The notes under the pieces: generated by a model
Database searches by the model: none
What the model was told of the DNA's origin: nothing
Seen by the model: only the letters and a program-made list of their open reading frames with translations
Program-made: the position numbers and the translations under genes
Assembly: GCA_902812385.1 (NCBI GenBank)
Contig: CADDZD010000016.1
Coordinates: 1 to 37,672, forward strand
DNA length: 37,672 nucleotides
Origin: Clostridia bacterium
Lineage (GTDB): Bacteria; Bacillota; DSM-12270; Thermacetogeniales; Thermacetogeniaceae
Direction of reading: 5' to 3'
In this document: piece by piece, positions 15,103-23,851 of the stretch
Layout of the letters: each line of letters starts with the position of its first letter
Position numbering within the stretch: the first letter of the stretch is position 1

Positions 15103-15966
15103 TTATGCCCCCCCCTTTATCAAATACAGATAAGCGATATTCAGGACGCAGAGAACCAGGCCGACTGCCCAGGTGAACTTGACCATCCAGCCGACCGTCA
15201 TACGTGCTGCAATGTTGTCGATGATCAGCTCCAGGACAAACGCCGCCAGGGCGATGATGATACCCACCCAGAGCGGGTTTGCCCAGAACAGGGCGACGAT
15301 TCCAAGCACCAGAACGATCTCATACCACTCTGTCAGGTTGATCAGAGCATAGTAGGGGCCGGAGAACTCGGTCATAATCCCCTTGACCAGTTCCTGGTGG
15401 CCGTGGTGCGATGTCGACAGGTCAAAGGGAGACTTGCGCAGCTTGATCGTCAGAACCAGCAGCACGGCGATGAAGATCGGCCACAGGCTCGGCAGGAGCG
15501 GAGCGGCACCGGGCTTCATTATCTCGCTGATCATGAAGCTCCCGTTCTGGGCATAGACGCCCAGAGCCATCAGGAGCAGCACCGGCTCGTAGGAAAGGAT
15601 CTGCATGAGCTCACGGTTCGCTCCAAAATGGCTGTAGGGAGACTTGCTGCTGAATCCGCCTAGCACAAAGCTGATTCCCGCAAAGCCGAGCAGGAAGATG
15701 AGCAGCAGGAGATCCAGCTTCAGTACCAGGAAGACCACACAGGTAATCATGAATACCAGGTAGCCATAAATCCAGACAAACTGCATTCTGCTTGTGGCAA
15801 TCCTGCTCTTGCCGAGCAGTTTGAAGAAATCATAGAACGGCTGTACAATCGGGGGACCGTACCGGCCCTGCAGGCGGGCGGTTATCTTCCGGTCGATACC
15901 GGCCAGGAATCCACCGATGATCGGTGCCACAATGATGGCGATAATGGCGATCCACCACTGATTCAT
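15103..15966 (-). CDS. echB: Ech hydrogenase membrane subunit EchB (NuoH-like)
   Basis: Integral membrane subunit linking the hydrophilic arm to ion translocation. The 287 residues form about eight helices and include the NuoH-family loops GRYGPPIVQPFYDFFKLLGK near residues 34-53 and the conserved acidic motif around MTEFSGPYYALINLTEW. Its start overlaps the echA stop (TAATG). Confidence 0.94.
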   Translation of the reverse strand: MNQWWIAIIAIIVAPIIGGFLAGIDRKITARLQGRYGPPIVQPFYDFFKLLGKSRIATSRMQFVWIYGYLVFMITCVVFLVLKLDLLLLIFLLGFAGISFVLGGFSSKSPYSHFGANRELMQILSYEPVLLLMALGVYAQNGSFMISEIMKPGAAPLLPSLWPIFIAVLLVLTIKLRKSPFDLSTSHHGHQELVKGIMTEFSGPYYALINLTEWYEIVLVLGIVALFWANPLWVGIIIALAAFVLELIIDNIAARMTVGWMVKFTWAVGLVLCVLNIAYLYLIKGGA

Positions 15967-17945
15967 TACAAGCTCACCCCCACTACAACGGCAAACAGGA
16001 TGATGAGCAGGGCAATGGATACGGTATAGAACCAGGGATTCACAGCCCCTTCACCCGTGGCGCCCTGCCAGTAGAAGCCGCCCAACTGGAGTTTGGCCTT
16101 CTGGTCTGCCGTGGTGATCCATTCGTCGGTGTCAACGCCGCCAACCTGCTCCCCGCACAGATAAACAGGCCGCAGTTCACCCGGCTTGATGGTGACGAAA
16201 ATCAACGGCAGCACGATGGCCACGCCGAAGACGATGTACAGAGGCCAGACAGGGAAGGAACCGATCAGGGCCCCGGTCCCGCCGGCGGCCACGCTGGCGG
16301 ATGGTACCACTATGTTCCAGCCGGCCGCAAAGGCCTCTGTGGCGGCAACCACGTTGTTAACCGCAAAGGAGACAAATCTCTGATAAACGGGGGCGACCCC
16401 GATGCCGACCACAAAGATGCCCAGGACAAGCAGCCACAGGGGTACCGAGTAACTGAGCGAGAGGCTTTCAAACTTGCGCCCGAGCCGCGGTAAAACCTGC
16501 AGCAGGCGTCCAAGCCACTTCGCCCAGAAGACCATAGTGGCGGCACTGGCGATGACAAAGAGGATCGCCGCAAGGGGTACCGCGAAAACGGACTCTAAAG
16601 CCAGCCATTTGCCGAGCAGCATGCCGAACGGAGGCAGGAACATGGAAAGAATGCCGATTGCCGTGATGAACGTGGTGACCGGGAATTTCTCGGCAAGACC
16701 CTCCATATCCTCGATCTCCCGGCTCCAGACCAGGTGCTCGATGGTGCCCGCGCAGAGGAACATCAGGCACTTGGAGATCGCGTGGAAGATGATCAGGAGG
16801 ATGGCCGCCGCAATCGCCAGCGGTGAGTTAATTCCCGCACATGCGATAATCAAGCCGAGGTTGGCAATCGTTGAGTACGCCAGCACCCGCTTGCCGGTGG
16901 TCTGGGCGATGGCCAGAATGGAGGCTGCGAAGAAGGTGAAGGCTCCGCAGATCGCCACCATGATGCCCAGGTAGCTTCCTGCAAAGGCAGGAGCCAGGCG
17001 GAGCACCAGGTAAACCCCGGCCTTGACCATGGTGCTGGAGTGGAGCAATGCGGAAACCGGTGTCGGAGCCACCATGGCTCCCAGCAGCCAGGTCTGGAAG
17101 GGGAACTGGGCTGCCTTGATGAAACCGGTGAAGCACATCAAAGCGACCGGCAGGAGAAGCATCGCCTGGTTGCCGCCCGCCTTAATAATGCTTTCCAGGG
17201 TAAGCAGTTCGGCAGTGCCGCCGCCCTTAGCAAACAGATAAATCATCGCCAGGATCATGGCCGTCCCGCCGATGGAGTTCATCCAGAGGGCCCTGGCAGC
17301 GTTGTTGATCGCTTCCTTGGTCAGGTCATGGGCGATCAACTCGAAGCAGCAGAGGGTTGTCACTTCCCAGAAGAAGTACAGCCACAGAAGGTTGTTGGCC
17401 ATAACCAGGCCGTTCATCGCCCCCAGGAACATCACAAGCCAGAAGAGGAAGCGCGACTGGCGCGATTTCTCGATTTCCTTGTGATGCTCGTGATCATACA
17501 TGTAGCGAAGGGCGAAAATGGTAATCAGGGAACCGACAATGGAGATGACCAGCACCATGACGATGGAAAGGTGGTCAAAGACAAATGCCGGTTTAATCTC
17601 TTCCAACGCCTTGCTTGCTCCCATCCCGAACTCCCAGTAGGCAAGAGGGATTATCTGGGTAAGGGCAAAGATAAGAACAAGCCAGTTCTTTAAAGAAAGG
17701 CCGGCGTAAATATAGAACAATAACATTGCATAATCAAGAATGGTAATTGCCAGGCCCCAGTAATGGGAAGTCGGTGTATAGGTATCGGGGCCGTGTAACA
17801 TAAGGAAGATGGAGTTGATGATCAGCGCGATCGCCGTCAGGATGACAATAAGGCCGCGGATATGATACTGTCGGATGATAAAGACGAGAATCCCGGCTAT
17901 GAGTGGAAGCAGAATCGCAACTGCCATCATCCAGTTGAGGTCCAT
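15966..17945 (-). CDS. echA: Ech hydrogenase antiporter-like membrane subunit EchA
   Basis: Large ion-translocating subunit of the NuoL/MrpA family (659 residues, about 16 membrane helices). It couples ferredoxin-dependent H2 chemistry to proton or sodium transport. The family core is seen around residues 190-320 (LWLYFFWEVTTLCCFELIAH, then TPVSALLHSSTMVKAG), with the Lys and His typical of the channel. First gene of the ech operon. Start ATG 17945; AGGGGGGAAAG lies upstream, reading from 17961. Confidence 0.94.
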   Translation of the reverse strand: MDLNWMMAVAILLPLIAGILVFIIRQYHIRGLIVILTAIALIINSIFLMLHGPDTYTPTSHYWGLAITILDYAMLLFYIYAGLSLKNWLVLIFALTQIIPLAYWEFGMGASKALEEIKPAFVFDHLSIVMVLVISIVGSLITIFALRYMYDHEHHKEIEKSRQSRFLFWLVMFLGAMNGLVMANNLLWLYFFWEVTTLCCFELIAHDLTKEAINNAARALWMNSIGGTAMILAMIYLFAKGGGTAELLTLESIIKAGGNQAMLLLPVALMCFTGFIKAAQFPFQTWLLGAMVAPTPVSALLHSSTMVKAGVYLVLRLAPAFAGSYLGIMVAICGAFTFFAASILAIAQTTGKRVLAYSTIANLGLIIACAGINSPLAIAAAILLIIFHAISKCLMFLCAGTIEHLVWSREIEDMEGLAEKFPVTTFITAIGILSMFLPPFGMLLGKWLALESVFAVPLAAILFVIASAATMVFWAKWLGRLLQVLPRLGRKFESLSLSYSVPLWLLVLGIFVVGIGVAPVYQRFVSFAVNNVVAATEAFAAGWNIVVPSASVAAGGTGALIGSFPVWPLYIVFGVAIVLPLIFVTIKPGELRPVYLCGEQVGGVDTDEWITTADQKAKLQLGGFYWQGATGEGAVNPWFYTVSIALLIILFAVVVGVSL

Positions 17946-18259
17946 CTATTCTTTCCCCCCTTAAACATAATTCTGTACGGTTGCAGTGATGAAACCTCTC
18001 TCTCGTTTTCCCTCCTAATACTAATAGTCCAAACACCCGTTGCCATCAACAACTTCTTGCTGGAAGCCCAGGCCCCCTTTTCCACCGGTTGAACCGGACA
18101 GAAAAACAGGACAGGCTTCCTCTCTCACCCCCCCCTAAACAACTTGTCCAATCACCACCGCGCTCCGCTTCTGGAGCGCATCAACCCCCAAAGAAAACAA
18201 ACAGGCCCCACTACTAAATTTTATTTCGTTATTTTTGGCAAAATTCCTGCAAGTCCCTT
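17946..18259 (-). promoter_or_regulatory. Structured ech leader region
   Basis: About 310 bases between the comEA terminator and echA without a gene. It holds a hairpin GCGCTCC/GGAGCGC (18160-18166, 18173-18179) and a long-range pair GGAAGCC/GGCTTCC (18062-18068, 18114-18120) that encloses the palindrome CCGGTT-G-AACCGG (18085-18097). A G8 run lies on the minus strand near 18128-18135. The structure suggests an RNA leader or operators, but it matches no riboswitch class that I recognise. No clear promoter was found. Confidence 0.45.
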
Positions 18260-18292
18260 AAAAAAAAACAGGCTCCCCGGAAGCAAGAACCT
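18260..18292 (-). terminator. Terminator of the leuS-ogt-comEA operon
   Basis: Minus-strand AGGTTCT/GGAGCCT stem (with G-U pairs) followed by nine T. It begins in the comEA stop codon. Confidence 0.8.
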
Positions 18293-18926
18293 AAATTGTC
18301 ACAAGATCCTTGATTTGCTCGAAGCGGCGTTCACCGATACCGGAGACGTTCTTGAGATCCTCCGGGGAACGAAACGGGCCGTGCTGTTCCCTGTAATCAA
18401 CGATGCGCTGGGCAAGGGTGGGGCCGATGCCCGGAAGGGCTTTGTCCAGTTCCTCGGCAGAGGCAGTGTTAATATTTACCTTTCCGTCGCTGCTCTGAGA
18501 AGGAAATGCGGATCCCGCAAAGGGGTTGCGGTTTTGTGAGATGCTTGAACCGGGAGCCTGCAACGCTTCCCCCTGCCGGGGGACGTAGATCTTCGATCCG
18601 TCAACCAGCGGTTGGGCCAGGTTGAGGCTGTTCAGGTCCGCCTCCGGGAGGGGCCCGGCCTTCTCCACGGCGTCGATCACCCTGGCCCCCTCCGGGAAAT
18701 AGTAAACCCCGGGGCTGCTTACCGCCCCGGCCACGTGGACGGCAAGCTTCTTCTTGGACCCGGCATCCTGATCGTCCTGGCCGCCTTTTTCTCCCCCGTC
18801 GACCACAACGGAGGCATCCTGAAACTGGCCGGCGCGCCACCCGGCGTATTTCACCCCACCGGCAAAGATCAGGGCTGCCGCAAAAAGAATGACCAACCCC
18901 TGCAGCCTCCGGTCCCACTGCCACAT
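18291..18926 (-). CDS. comEA: Competence protein ComEA (SLBB plus helix-hairpin-helix)
   Basis: Membrane-anchored receptor that binds double-stranded DNA outside the cell for uptake through ComEC. The 211 residues show an N-terminal anchor (LVILFAAALIFAGG), an SLBB domain (about 60-115, VHVAGAVSSPGVYYFPEGAR) and a linker. The C-terminal ComEA HhH repeat follows (VNINTASAEELDKALPGIG and VSGIGERRFEQIKDL). It follows ogt by five bases as the last gene of the leuS operon. comEC lies about 12 kb away. Confidence 0.95.
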   Translation of the reverse strand: MWQWDRRLQGLVILFAAALIFAGGVKYAGWRAGQFQDASVVVDGGEKGGQDDQDAGSKKKLAVHVAGAVSSPGVYYFPEGARVIDAVEKAGPLPEADLNSLNLAQPLVDGSKIYVPRQGEALQAPGSSISQNRNPFAGSAFPSQSSDGKVNINTASAEELDKALPGIGPTLAQRIVDYREQHGPFRSPEDLKNVSGIGERRFEQIKDLVTI

Positions 18927-18931
18927 GGCTC

Positions 18932-19488
18932 CTACCTCCCCGCTCTCCGCTCCCAGTCAATCAACCGCCGCTTCAACTCCGTTCCGGGCAGGGCCGTGCC
19001 CTCACAGCTGTAGCTCCCGGTGCGCCCGTCGCCGCAGACGACCCGGTGGCAGGGGATAAAAAGAGGGAGCGGGTTCCTTGCCAGGGCCTGTCCGGCGGCG
19101 CGGGCCGCCCCCGGTTTCCCGCATTCCCCGGCAACCCAGCCGTAGCTGCGCACCTCGCCGAAAGGAATTCTTTTCACGACCTCATAAACCTTTCGCTGCC
19201 AGGCGGTAAAAATCCTGCCGTCCAGCGGAACCTCTGCCATTTCGCGACAGGACCCGGAAAAAAAGCAAGCAGCCATTCCGCTGCCTGCTCCAGCAACTCC
19301 CGTACTTCCGGCCCGGCAACCCGTCTCTCCACTATCCCCAGGGATTCCTCCGCCTGGACGGCATCCGGCCACGGCCAGCTGCAGCGAACCATTCCCCGCT
19401 CGCTTGCTCCGAGGCCCGCCCACCCCCAGGGGGTCAGGACCGTCCGAACCGCCACAATCTCTATTGAACCGGAACGGTTTCGGCTCAC
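18932..19488 (-). CDS. ogt: Methylated-DNA--cysteine methyltransferase, split by a frameshift
   Basis: Removes alkyl groups from O6 of guanine by suicide transfer to Cys. The C-terminal half has the active site IPCHRVV, the [15 protein letters not shown] region and PFGEVRSYG. The N-terminal ferredoxin-like domain ([19 protein letters not shown], start GTG 19488) lies in another frame. The two frames join with good family continuity (AEWLLAFF then [14 protein letters not shown]) only by a -1 shift at T7 (A7 at 19258-19264 on the plus strand). The heptamer is in phase as U UUU UUU. This may be a sequencing or indel error, a pseudogene, or slippage. GTGA overlaps the leuS stop. Confidence 0.8.
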
Positions 19489-22001
19489 CGTGCCTCACCC
19501 GACTTCTTTTCCCGCACCACCAGGTTCACCAGCCTGCCGGGAACGCAGATGACCCGCACCAGCTCCTTGCCGGAGAGCATCTCCTTAACCCTGGGCTGGG
19601 CCAGTACGATTCCTTCCATCTCCTTGGCGCCGATCCCTGCCGGGACCTTAAGGCGATCGCGCAGGCGGCCGTTGACCTGGACCACAATCTCGATCTCCTC
19701 CTGCACCAGGGCGGCGGGGTCATATGCCGGCCACTTCTGCTCGTGCACGCTCCCGGCTTCCCCGAGCACCTCCCACAACTCCTCGGTGAGGTGCGGGGTA
19801 AAGGGAGCCAGCAGGGTGATCAGGTTGATCACGCTCTCCCGCAAAACCGCTGCGTTCCAGTCCGCCTGCGGCACCTGCTCGGTATAGTGGTACATGGCGT
19901 TTACAAGCTCCATAATGGAGCTCACCGCAGTGTTGAAGTTGAAGCGGGTCCTGATGTCTTCGGTCACCTTTTGGATCGTCCTGTGGGTGGCGCGGCGCAG
20001 TTCCCGCTCCTCGTGACGCAGGCCGCCGTTCCCGGCGGAAGCGCCGCGGGCTTCCCTCACCACGGCGGCCACGTGCTGCACCAGGCGCCAGACCCGGTTG
20101 ATGAAGCGGTAGGCCCCTTCCACCCCCTGGTCGCTCCAATCCAGGTCGCGCTCGGGCGGAGCCGCAAAGAGAATGAACAGGCGCGCCGTGTCCGCCCCGT
20201 AGTGCTCGATGATCTCCTCGGGGCTGACCACGTTCCCCTTGGACTTCGACATCTTCGCCCCTTCCTTCAAAACCATCCCCTGGGTCAGGAGGTTCGTAAA
20301 GGGCTCGTCGACGGGAACAAGCCCCAGGTCGTAGAGCACCTTGGTGAAGAACCGGGCGTACATCAGGTGCAGGATGGCGTGCTCCACACCTCCGATGTAC
20401 TGGTCCACCGGCATCCAGTAGCGCACCTTTTCCGGGTCAAACGCCCGCCCGGAGTCATGCGGGCTGCAGTAGCGCAAGAAGTACCAGGACGAGCAGACAA
20501 AGGTGTCAATGGTGTCGGTCTCCCGCCTGGCGGGGCCTCCGCAGGACGGGCACTTCGTGTTCAGGAACTCCTCCGCCTTGAGCAGAGGGGACTCCCCTGT
20601 GGGCTCAAAGGCCACGTCCACGGGAAGCAGCACCGGCAGGTCCTCTTCCGGCACCGGAACCGTTCCGCACCTGTCGCAGTAGATGATCGGGATTGGCGCC
20701 CCCCAGTAGCGCTGGCGGGAGATCAGCCAGTCCCGCAGGCGGTAGTTCACCTGAGACCGGCCGTACCCCTTCTCCTCGGCACAGGAGATAATCCTGAGCA
20801 GGGCGACCTCGCTGTCGATCCCGCTGAACTCCCCGGAATTCACCATCAGTCCCGGCTCCGTATAGGCCTGCGTCATTGTCTCCGGATCCAGGTCCTGCCC
20901 GAAGGGCTGGATGACGACCCTGACGGGAAGCCCGTACTTCCGGGCAAACTCCAGGTCGCGCTGGTCGTGGGCGGGAACCCCCATAACCGCACCCGTCCCG
21001 TATTCCAGCAGGACGTAGTTGGCAATCCAGATGGGGATGCGCTCCCCGTTGAAGGGATTGACGGCGTACGCCCCGGTGAAGATTCCTTCCTTCTCCGCCT
21101 CGGTGGAGGTCCTGTCGATCTCGCTCTGTACCCGCACTCTTTCAATGAAGGCCCTTACGTCATCCGCCCCGGGCTTCCCCTCGATCAGCTCCTGAACCAG
21201 GGGATGCTCGGGAGCAAGAACCAGATAAGTCACCCCGAAGACGGTATCCGGGCGTGTCGTGAAAACCCGGATCTCCTTCCCGTTTTCGGCCTTAAACACG
21301 ATCTCCGCCCCCGTGCTCTTCCCGATCCAGTTCTCCTGCATGATCTTGACCTTGTCCGGCCAGCCGGACAGCTTTTCAAGGTCCTGCAGCAGCCGCTCGG
21401 CATAGTCGGTGATCCGGAAGAACCACTGCTCCAGGTCCTTCTTGGTCACCTCTGTATCGCAGCGCTCGCACCTGCCGCCGATCACCTGCTCGTTTGCCAG
21501 CACGGTGGCGCAGGACGGGCACCAGTTGACGGCCGAACGCTTCTTGTAGGCCAAACCCTTGTGGTAGAACTGAAGGAAGAGCCACTGGGTCCAGCGGTAG
21601 TAATCCGGGTGGCAGGTCGCCACCTCCCGGTTCCAGTCGTAGCTCACGCCCATCATCTTCAACTGGCGCCGCATGTTCCTGATGTTGTCCCAGGTCCATT
21701 TGGCCGGCGGGATACCGTGCTTGATGGCGGCGTTTTCGGCCGGCAGCCCGAAGGCGTCCCAGCCCATGGGGTGCAGCACATTGTAACCGTTCATCCGGTA
21801 AAACCGGGCCACTACGTCGCCGATGGCATAGTTGCGCACATGGCCCATGTGCAGGTTCCCCGAGGGATAAGGAAACATCTCCAGGCAGTAAAACTTCGGA
21901 GCAGAAGGGTCTTCCACCACCCGGAAGGCGTCGGCCTTCTCCCAACGCTCCTGCCACTTCTTTTCCACAAGACGAAAATGATACCTGCTGCTTTCCACCA
22001 T
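19485..22001 (-). CDS. leuS: Leucyl-tRNA synthetase
   Basis: Charges tRNA-Leu with leucine. The 838 residues are full length for the bacterial type. The HIGH-type motif is in [14 protein letters not shown] (residues about 43-56), the zinc-like and CP1 editing domain lies at about 220-420, and the KMSKS loop is [11 protein letters not shown] near 585. The C-terminal anticodon-binding and Leu-specific domains are complete. AGGAGG lies five bases before ATG 22001. Expression is set by the upstream T-box leader; it is followed by ogt and comEA in one operon. Confidence 0.97.
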   Translation of the reverse strand: MVESSRYHFRLVEKKWQERWEKADAFRVVEDPSAPKFYCLEMFPYPSGNLHMGHVRNYAIGDVVARFYRMNGYNVLHPMGWDAFGLPAENAAIKHGIPPAKWTWDNIRNMRRQLKMMGVSYDWNREVATCHPDYYRWTQWLFLQFYHKGLAYKKRSAVNWCPSCATVLANEQVIGGRCERCDTEVTKKDLEQWFFRITDYAERLLQDLEKLSGWPDKVKIMQENWIGKSTGAEIVFKAENGKEIRVFTTRPDTVFGVTYLVLAPEHPLVQELIEGKPGADDVRAFIERVRVQSEIDRTSTEAEKEGIFTGAYAVNPFNGERIPIWIANYVLLEYGTGAVMGVPAHDQRDLEFARKYGLPVRVVIQPFGQDLDPETMTQAYTEPGLMVNSGEFSGIDSEVALLRIISCAEEKGYGRSQVNYRLRDWLISRQRYWGAPIPIIYCDRCGTVPVPEEDLPVLLPVDVAFEPTGESPLLKAEEFLNTKCPSCGGPARRETDTIDTFVCSSWYFLRYCSPHDSGRAFDPEKVRYWMPVDQYIGGVEHAILHLMYARFFTKVLYDLGLVPVDEPFTNLLTQGMVLKEGAKMSKSKGNVVSPEEIIEHYGADTARLFILFAAPPERDLDWSDQGVEGAYRFINRVWRLVQHVAAVVREARGASAGNGGLRHEERELRRATHRTIQKVTEDIRTRFNFNTAVSSIMELVNAMYHYTEQVPQADWNAAVLRESVINLITLLAPFTPHLTEELWEVLGEAGSVHEQKWPAYDPAALVQEEIEIVVQVNGRLRDRLKVPAGIGAKEMEGIVLAQPRVKEMLSGKELVRVICVPGRLVNLVVREKKSGEAR

Positions 22002-22046
22002 TTGTCCTCCTGCAAGACTTGAAAGATATTAGTGCTTTAAATAATC

Positions 22047-22078
22047 TAAAACTCCCGCCCCTCGAAAGGGACGGGAGT
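22047..22078 (-). terminator. leuS T-box attenuator terminator
   Basis: Minus-strand ACTCCCG-T-CCC pairs with GGG-G-CGGGAGT around a short loop, then TTTT. It is mutually exclusive with the antiterminator, which uses the T-box sequence just upstream (22088-22101). Confidence 0.9.
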
Positions 22079-22087
22079 GCAATTCAC

Positions 22088-22384
22088 CCGCGGTACCACC
22101 CAACTTGGTAAATATAAATGGTGGAGCTGGCGGGAATCGAACCCGCGGCCTCTTCCATGCCAAGGAAGCGCGCTCCCGCTGCGCCACAGCCCCACGTATT
22201 TACCCACTTTCCACAGTTAACGCCTGTGGTTACGGCAGCGGTTTTCACCGCTACTGCTCCCGAGCGAGTTCAGCCCCGGCAGGCCGCCGGCTCGCACCCC
22301 GTTCCGCCAGCTCTCTGAAGGCCTCCCGGAGGCTTACTACTCTCGTTCATAGCATTTAACAGCGCAAACTTTAACTCACAAGCA
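22088..22384 (-). promoter_or_regulatory. leuS T-box leader (Leu, CUC specifier) interrupted by a tRNA gene
   Basis: Read on the minus strand, stem I starts with GAGAGTAGTA (about 22342-22351) and has the AGAGAG/GGTGCGAG elements. It reaches the specifier loop GAA-CTC-G, with the Leu codon CTC at 22266-22268. Stem II is AGCGGT/ACCGCT with a GAAA loop, followed by CCACAG/CTGTGG. Stem III is GGTAAATA (22197-22204) / TATTTACC (22107-22114), and its loop holds a complete tRNA-Ala gene. The T-box GGGTGGTACCGCGG lies at 22088-22101; its TGGT bulge would pair with the ACCA end of uncharged tRNA-Leu. Confidence 0.92.
22119..22193 (-). tRNA. tRNA-Ala (anticodon GGC), nested in the leuS T-box leader
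   Basis: A complete cloverleaf of 75 bases with encoded CCA. The acceptor GGGGCTG/CAGCTCC contains the G3-U70 pair that identifies tRNA-Ala. The D stem is GCGC/GCGC, the anticodon stem CTTCC/GGAAG has loop TTGGCAT (GGC at 34-36, reading GCC), the T stem is GCGGG/CCCGC with loop TTCGATT, and the discriminator is A. It begins three bases after the 5' arm of T-box stem III and ends four bases before the 3' arm. No separate promoter was found, so it should come from the leuS leader transcript. Confidence 0.96.
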
Positions 22385-22390
22385 AGAATT

Positions 22391-22419
22391 ATTATATGTG
22401 ATCATTCTGCACCTGTCAA
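22391..22419 (-). promoter_or_regulatory. Consensus promoter of the leuS leader and tRNA-Ala
   Basis: Minus-strand TTGACA (22414-22419), exactly 17 bases, TATAAT (22391-22396): a perfect sigma-A promoter. Transcription should start near 22384, about 30 bases before T-box stem I. Confidence 0.93.
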
Positions 22420-22492
22420 CAATATTCGGACCCGGTCTGTTCAACACCTTGTAGGTGAACTCCCCCGTGGGGGTATTAATATTTGCCTGAAA

Positions 22493-23419
22493 TCAGTGAA
22501 CCGGTGCCTTGGAGTCGATGGGGTGTACGTACACAAAAGACGGAAAACTTTCTTCGGAGGCTTTTAATTCCCCCCGTTCAACAATCTCCAGAAACCGCAT
22601 GATCAGGTAAGGGTCAAACTGCTTTCCTGCATTCCGGATTAACTCCACCACCGCCTGTTCATGGGTGAAAGCGCGGCGGTACGGCCTGTTTGACGTCATG
22701 GCGTCATAAGCATCGGCTATCGAGATAATCCGGGCACCAAGAGGGATCTCTTGTTTAGCCAGCCCCGAGGGGTAGCCCGTCCCATCGTAGAACTCGTGAT
22801 GATGGAGGATGGAACAAAGGATGCCTTCTTTATTCAACAGTTTTTCCACTATCCTCGTCCCTATTTCCGGATGCCTGCGGATTTTCTCCATTTCTTCACT
22901 GTTGAGAGCGGAGGGCTTATTTAAGATGGCTTCGGAAATGCCTATTTTTCCGATGTCGTGCAGCATTGAGGCACAGTATATTTCTGTTATTTCTTCGGGA
23001 GATAAACCCAACTCCCTGGCCAGCGCAAGGGAGTAGCCTGCTACCCGTCCCAAATGGTTACCCAGCATCTCCTCATCGCGGGCCTCCAGGGTGGCCGCAA
23101 GGGACCTGATTGCCGCGGAATAAAGCTGGTTGATCTCCTGTTTTGTTTTTTCATACTCCAGTTTGACCGCTTCGCATTCTTTGCTCAGGCTACGGCACCT
23201 GGCATGCAGGTCGAGGATTTTCTTACACACCCAAAACAGGATTGAAAAAAGTAATAAGCACCATACCGGGATGTCGAACCAACGGGAATAATCAGAAATG
23301 CTTGCGGGTAAACTGATCAGAGAGGCTTCTAGTCCGATCTCTACAGTTAAAAACAAAAGAACAGCGATGATGGCAACTGAAAAAAGTATGAATACTGCTT
23401 CTTGCTTTCGGAACCGCAA
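22493..23419 (-). CDS. Membrane-anchored HD-GYP protein, probable c-di-GMP phosphodiesterase
   Basis: Two N-terminal membrane helices (VFILFSVAIIAVLLFL and WCLLLFSILFWVC, residues about 9-65) enclose a short external loop. A coiled coil (about 70-105) and a full HD-GYP domain follow (MLHDIGKIGIS, RRHPEIGTRIV, LHHHEFYDGTGYPSGLAK, ADAYDAMTSNRPYR). All metal-binding and GYP residues are present, so activity is likely. The start codon is TTG or ATG at 23419. It stands between rsfS and the leuS leader; a weak hairpin (CACCT/AGGTG, 22447-22459) follows the gene. Confidence 0.9.
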   Translation of the reverse strand: MRFRKQEAVFILFSVAIIAVLLFLTVEIGLEASLISLPASISDYSRWFDIPVWCLLLFSILFWVCKKILDLHARCRSLSKECEAVKLEYEKTKQEINQLYSAAIRSLAATLEARDEEMLGNHLGRVAGYSLALARELGLSPEEITEIYCASMLHDIGKIGISEAILNKPSALNSEEMEKIRRHPEIGTRIVEKLLNKEGILCSILHHHEFYDGTGYPSGLAKQEIPLGARIISIADAYDAMTSNRPYRRAFTHEQAVVELIRNAGKQFDPYLIMRFLEIVERGELKASEESFPSFVYVHPIDSKAPVH

Positions 23420-23503
23420 GCTTGCTCACCCTTAGATATGGAACTATTTACTCTAGCCTAATTCGACACATTTCAATACTTTCCCTTTTTAATTGTTCAA
23501 ATT

Positions 23504-23851
23504 TTAGAAATTTTGCGAAATTACCTTGGCATCACCCCAAAGGTGTTCAAGATTGTAGAACTGGCGCATTTGTTCGCTGAAAATGTGGACAATTACATCA
23601 CCGTAGTCCATCAGCACCCACTCGGATTCAGGGGTCCCCTGCCTGCGGTAAACCCTTTGCCCTTCCTTTGCAAGGTCGTCCTGGATCTCCCGGGCAATCG
23701 CTGCAATTTGGGGGATGTTCCTTCCGCTGCAGATCACAAAATAGTCTGCTACGGGGAAAATTCCCTGCAGATCGAGAACCTGAACATCAATCGCCTTCTT
23801 CTTGGCTGCGGCACGCGCCGCGGTCATGGCCAACTCGCGGCCTCCGATCAA
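23504..23851 (-). CDS. rsfS: Ribosome silencing factor RsfS
   Basis: Binds L14 and blocks subunit joining in starvation. The conserved region spans ELAMTAARAAAKKKAIDVQV, then VADYFVICSGRN near the middle and WVLMDYGDVIVHIF towards the end. The frame opens with an ATG at 23884, but that lacks a ribosome-binding site and would overlap yqeK by 37 bases. The TTG at 23851 forms a TTGA overlap with the yqeK stop, follows AAGGAG, and matches where family members begin, giving 115 residues. Confidence 0.92.
   Translation of the reverse strand: MIGGRELAMTAARAAAKKKAIDVQVLDLQGIFPVADYFVICSGRNIPQIAAIAREIQDDLAKEGQRVYRRQGTPESEWVLMDYGDVIVHIFSEQMRQFYNLEHLWGDAKVISQNF

Noticed and set aside
19404-22022. An 872-codon open frame on the plus strand opposite leuS and ogt
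   Set aside because: It is the antisense shadow of leuS; composition is Gly/His/Pro/Leu-rich with no recognisable domain, and it would erase a certain leuS gene.
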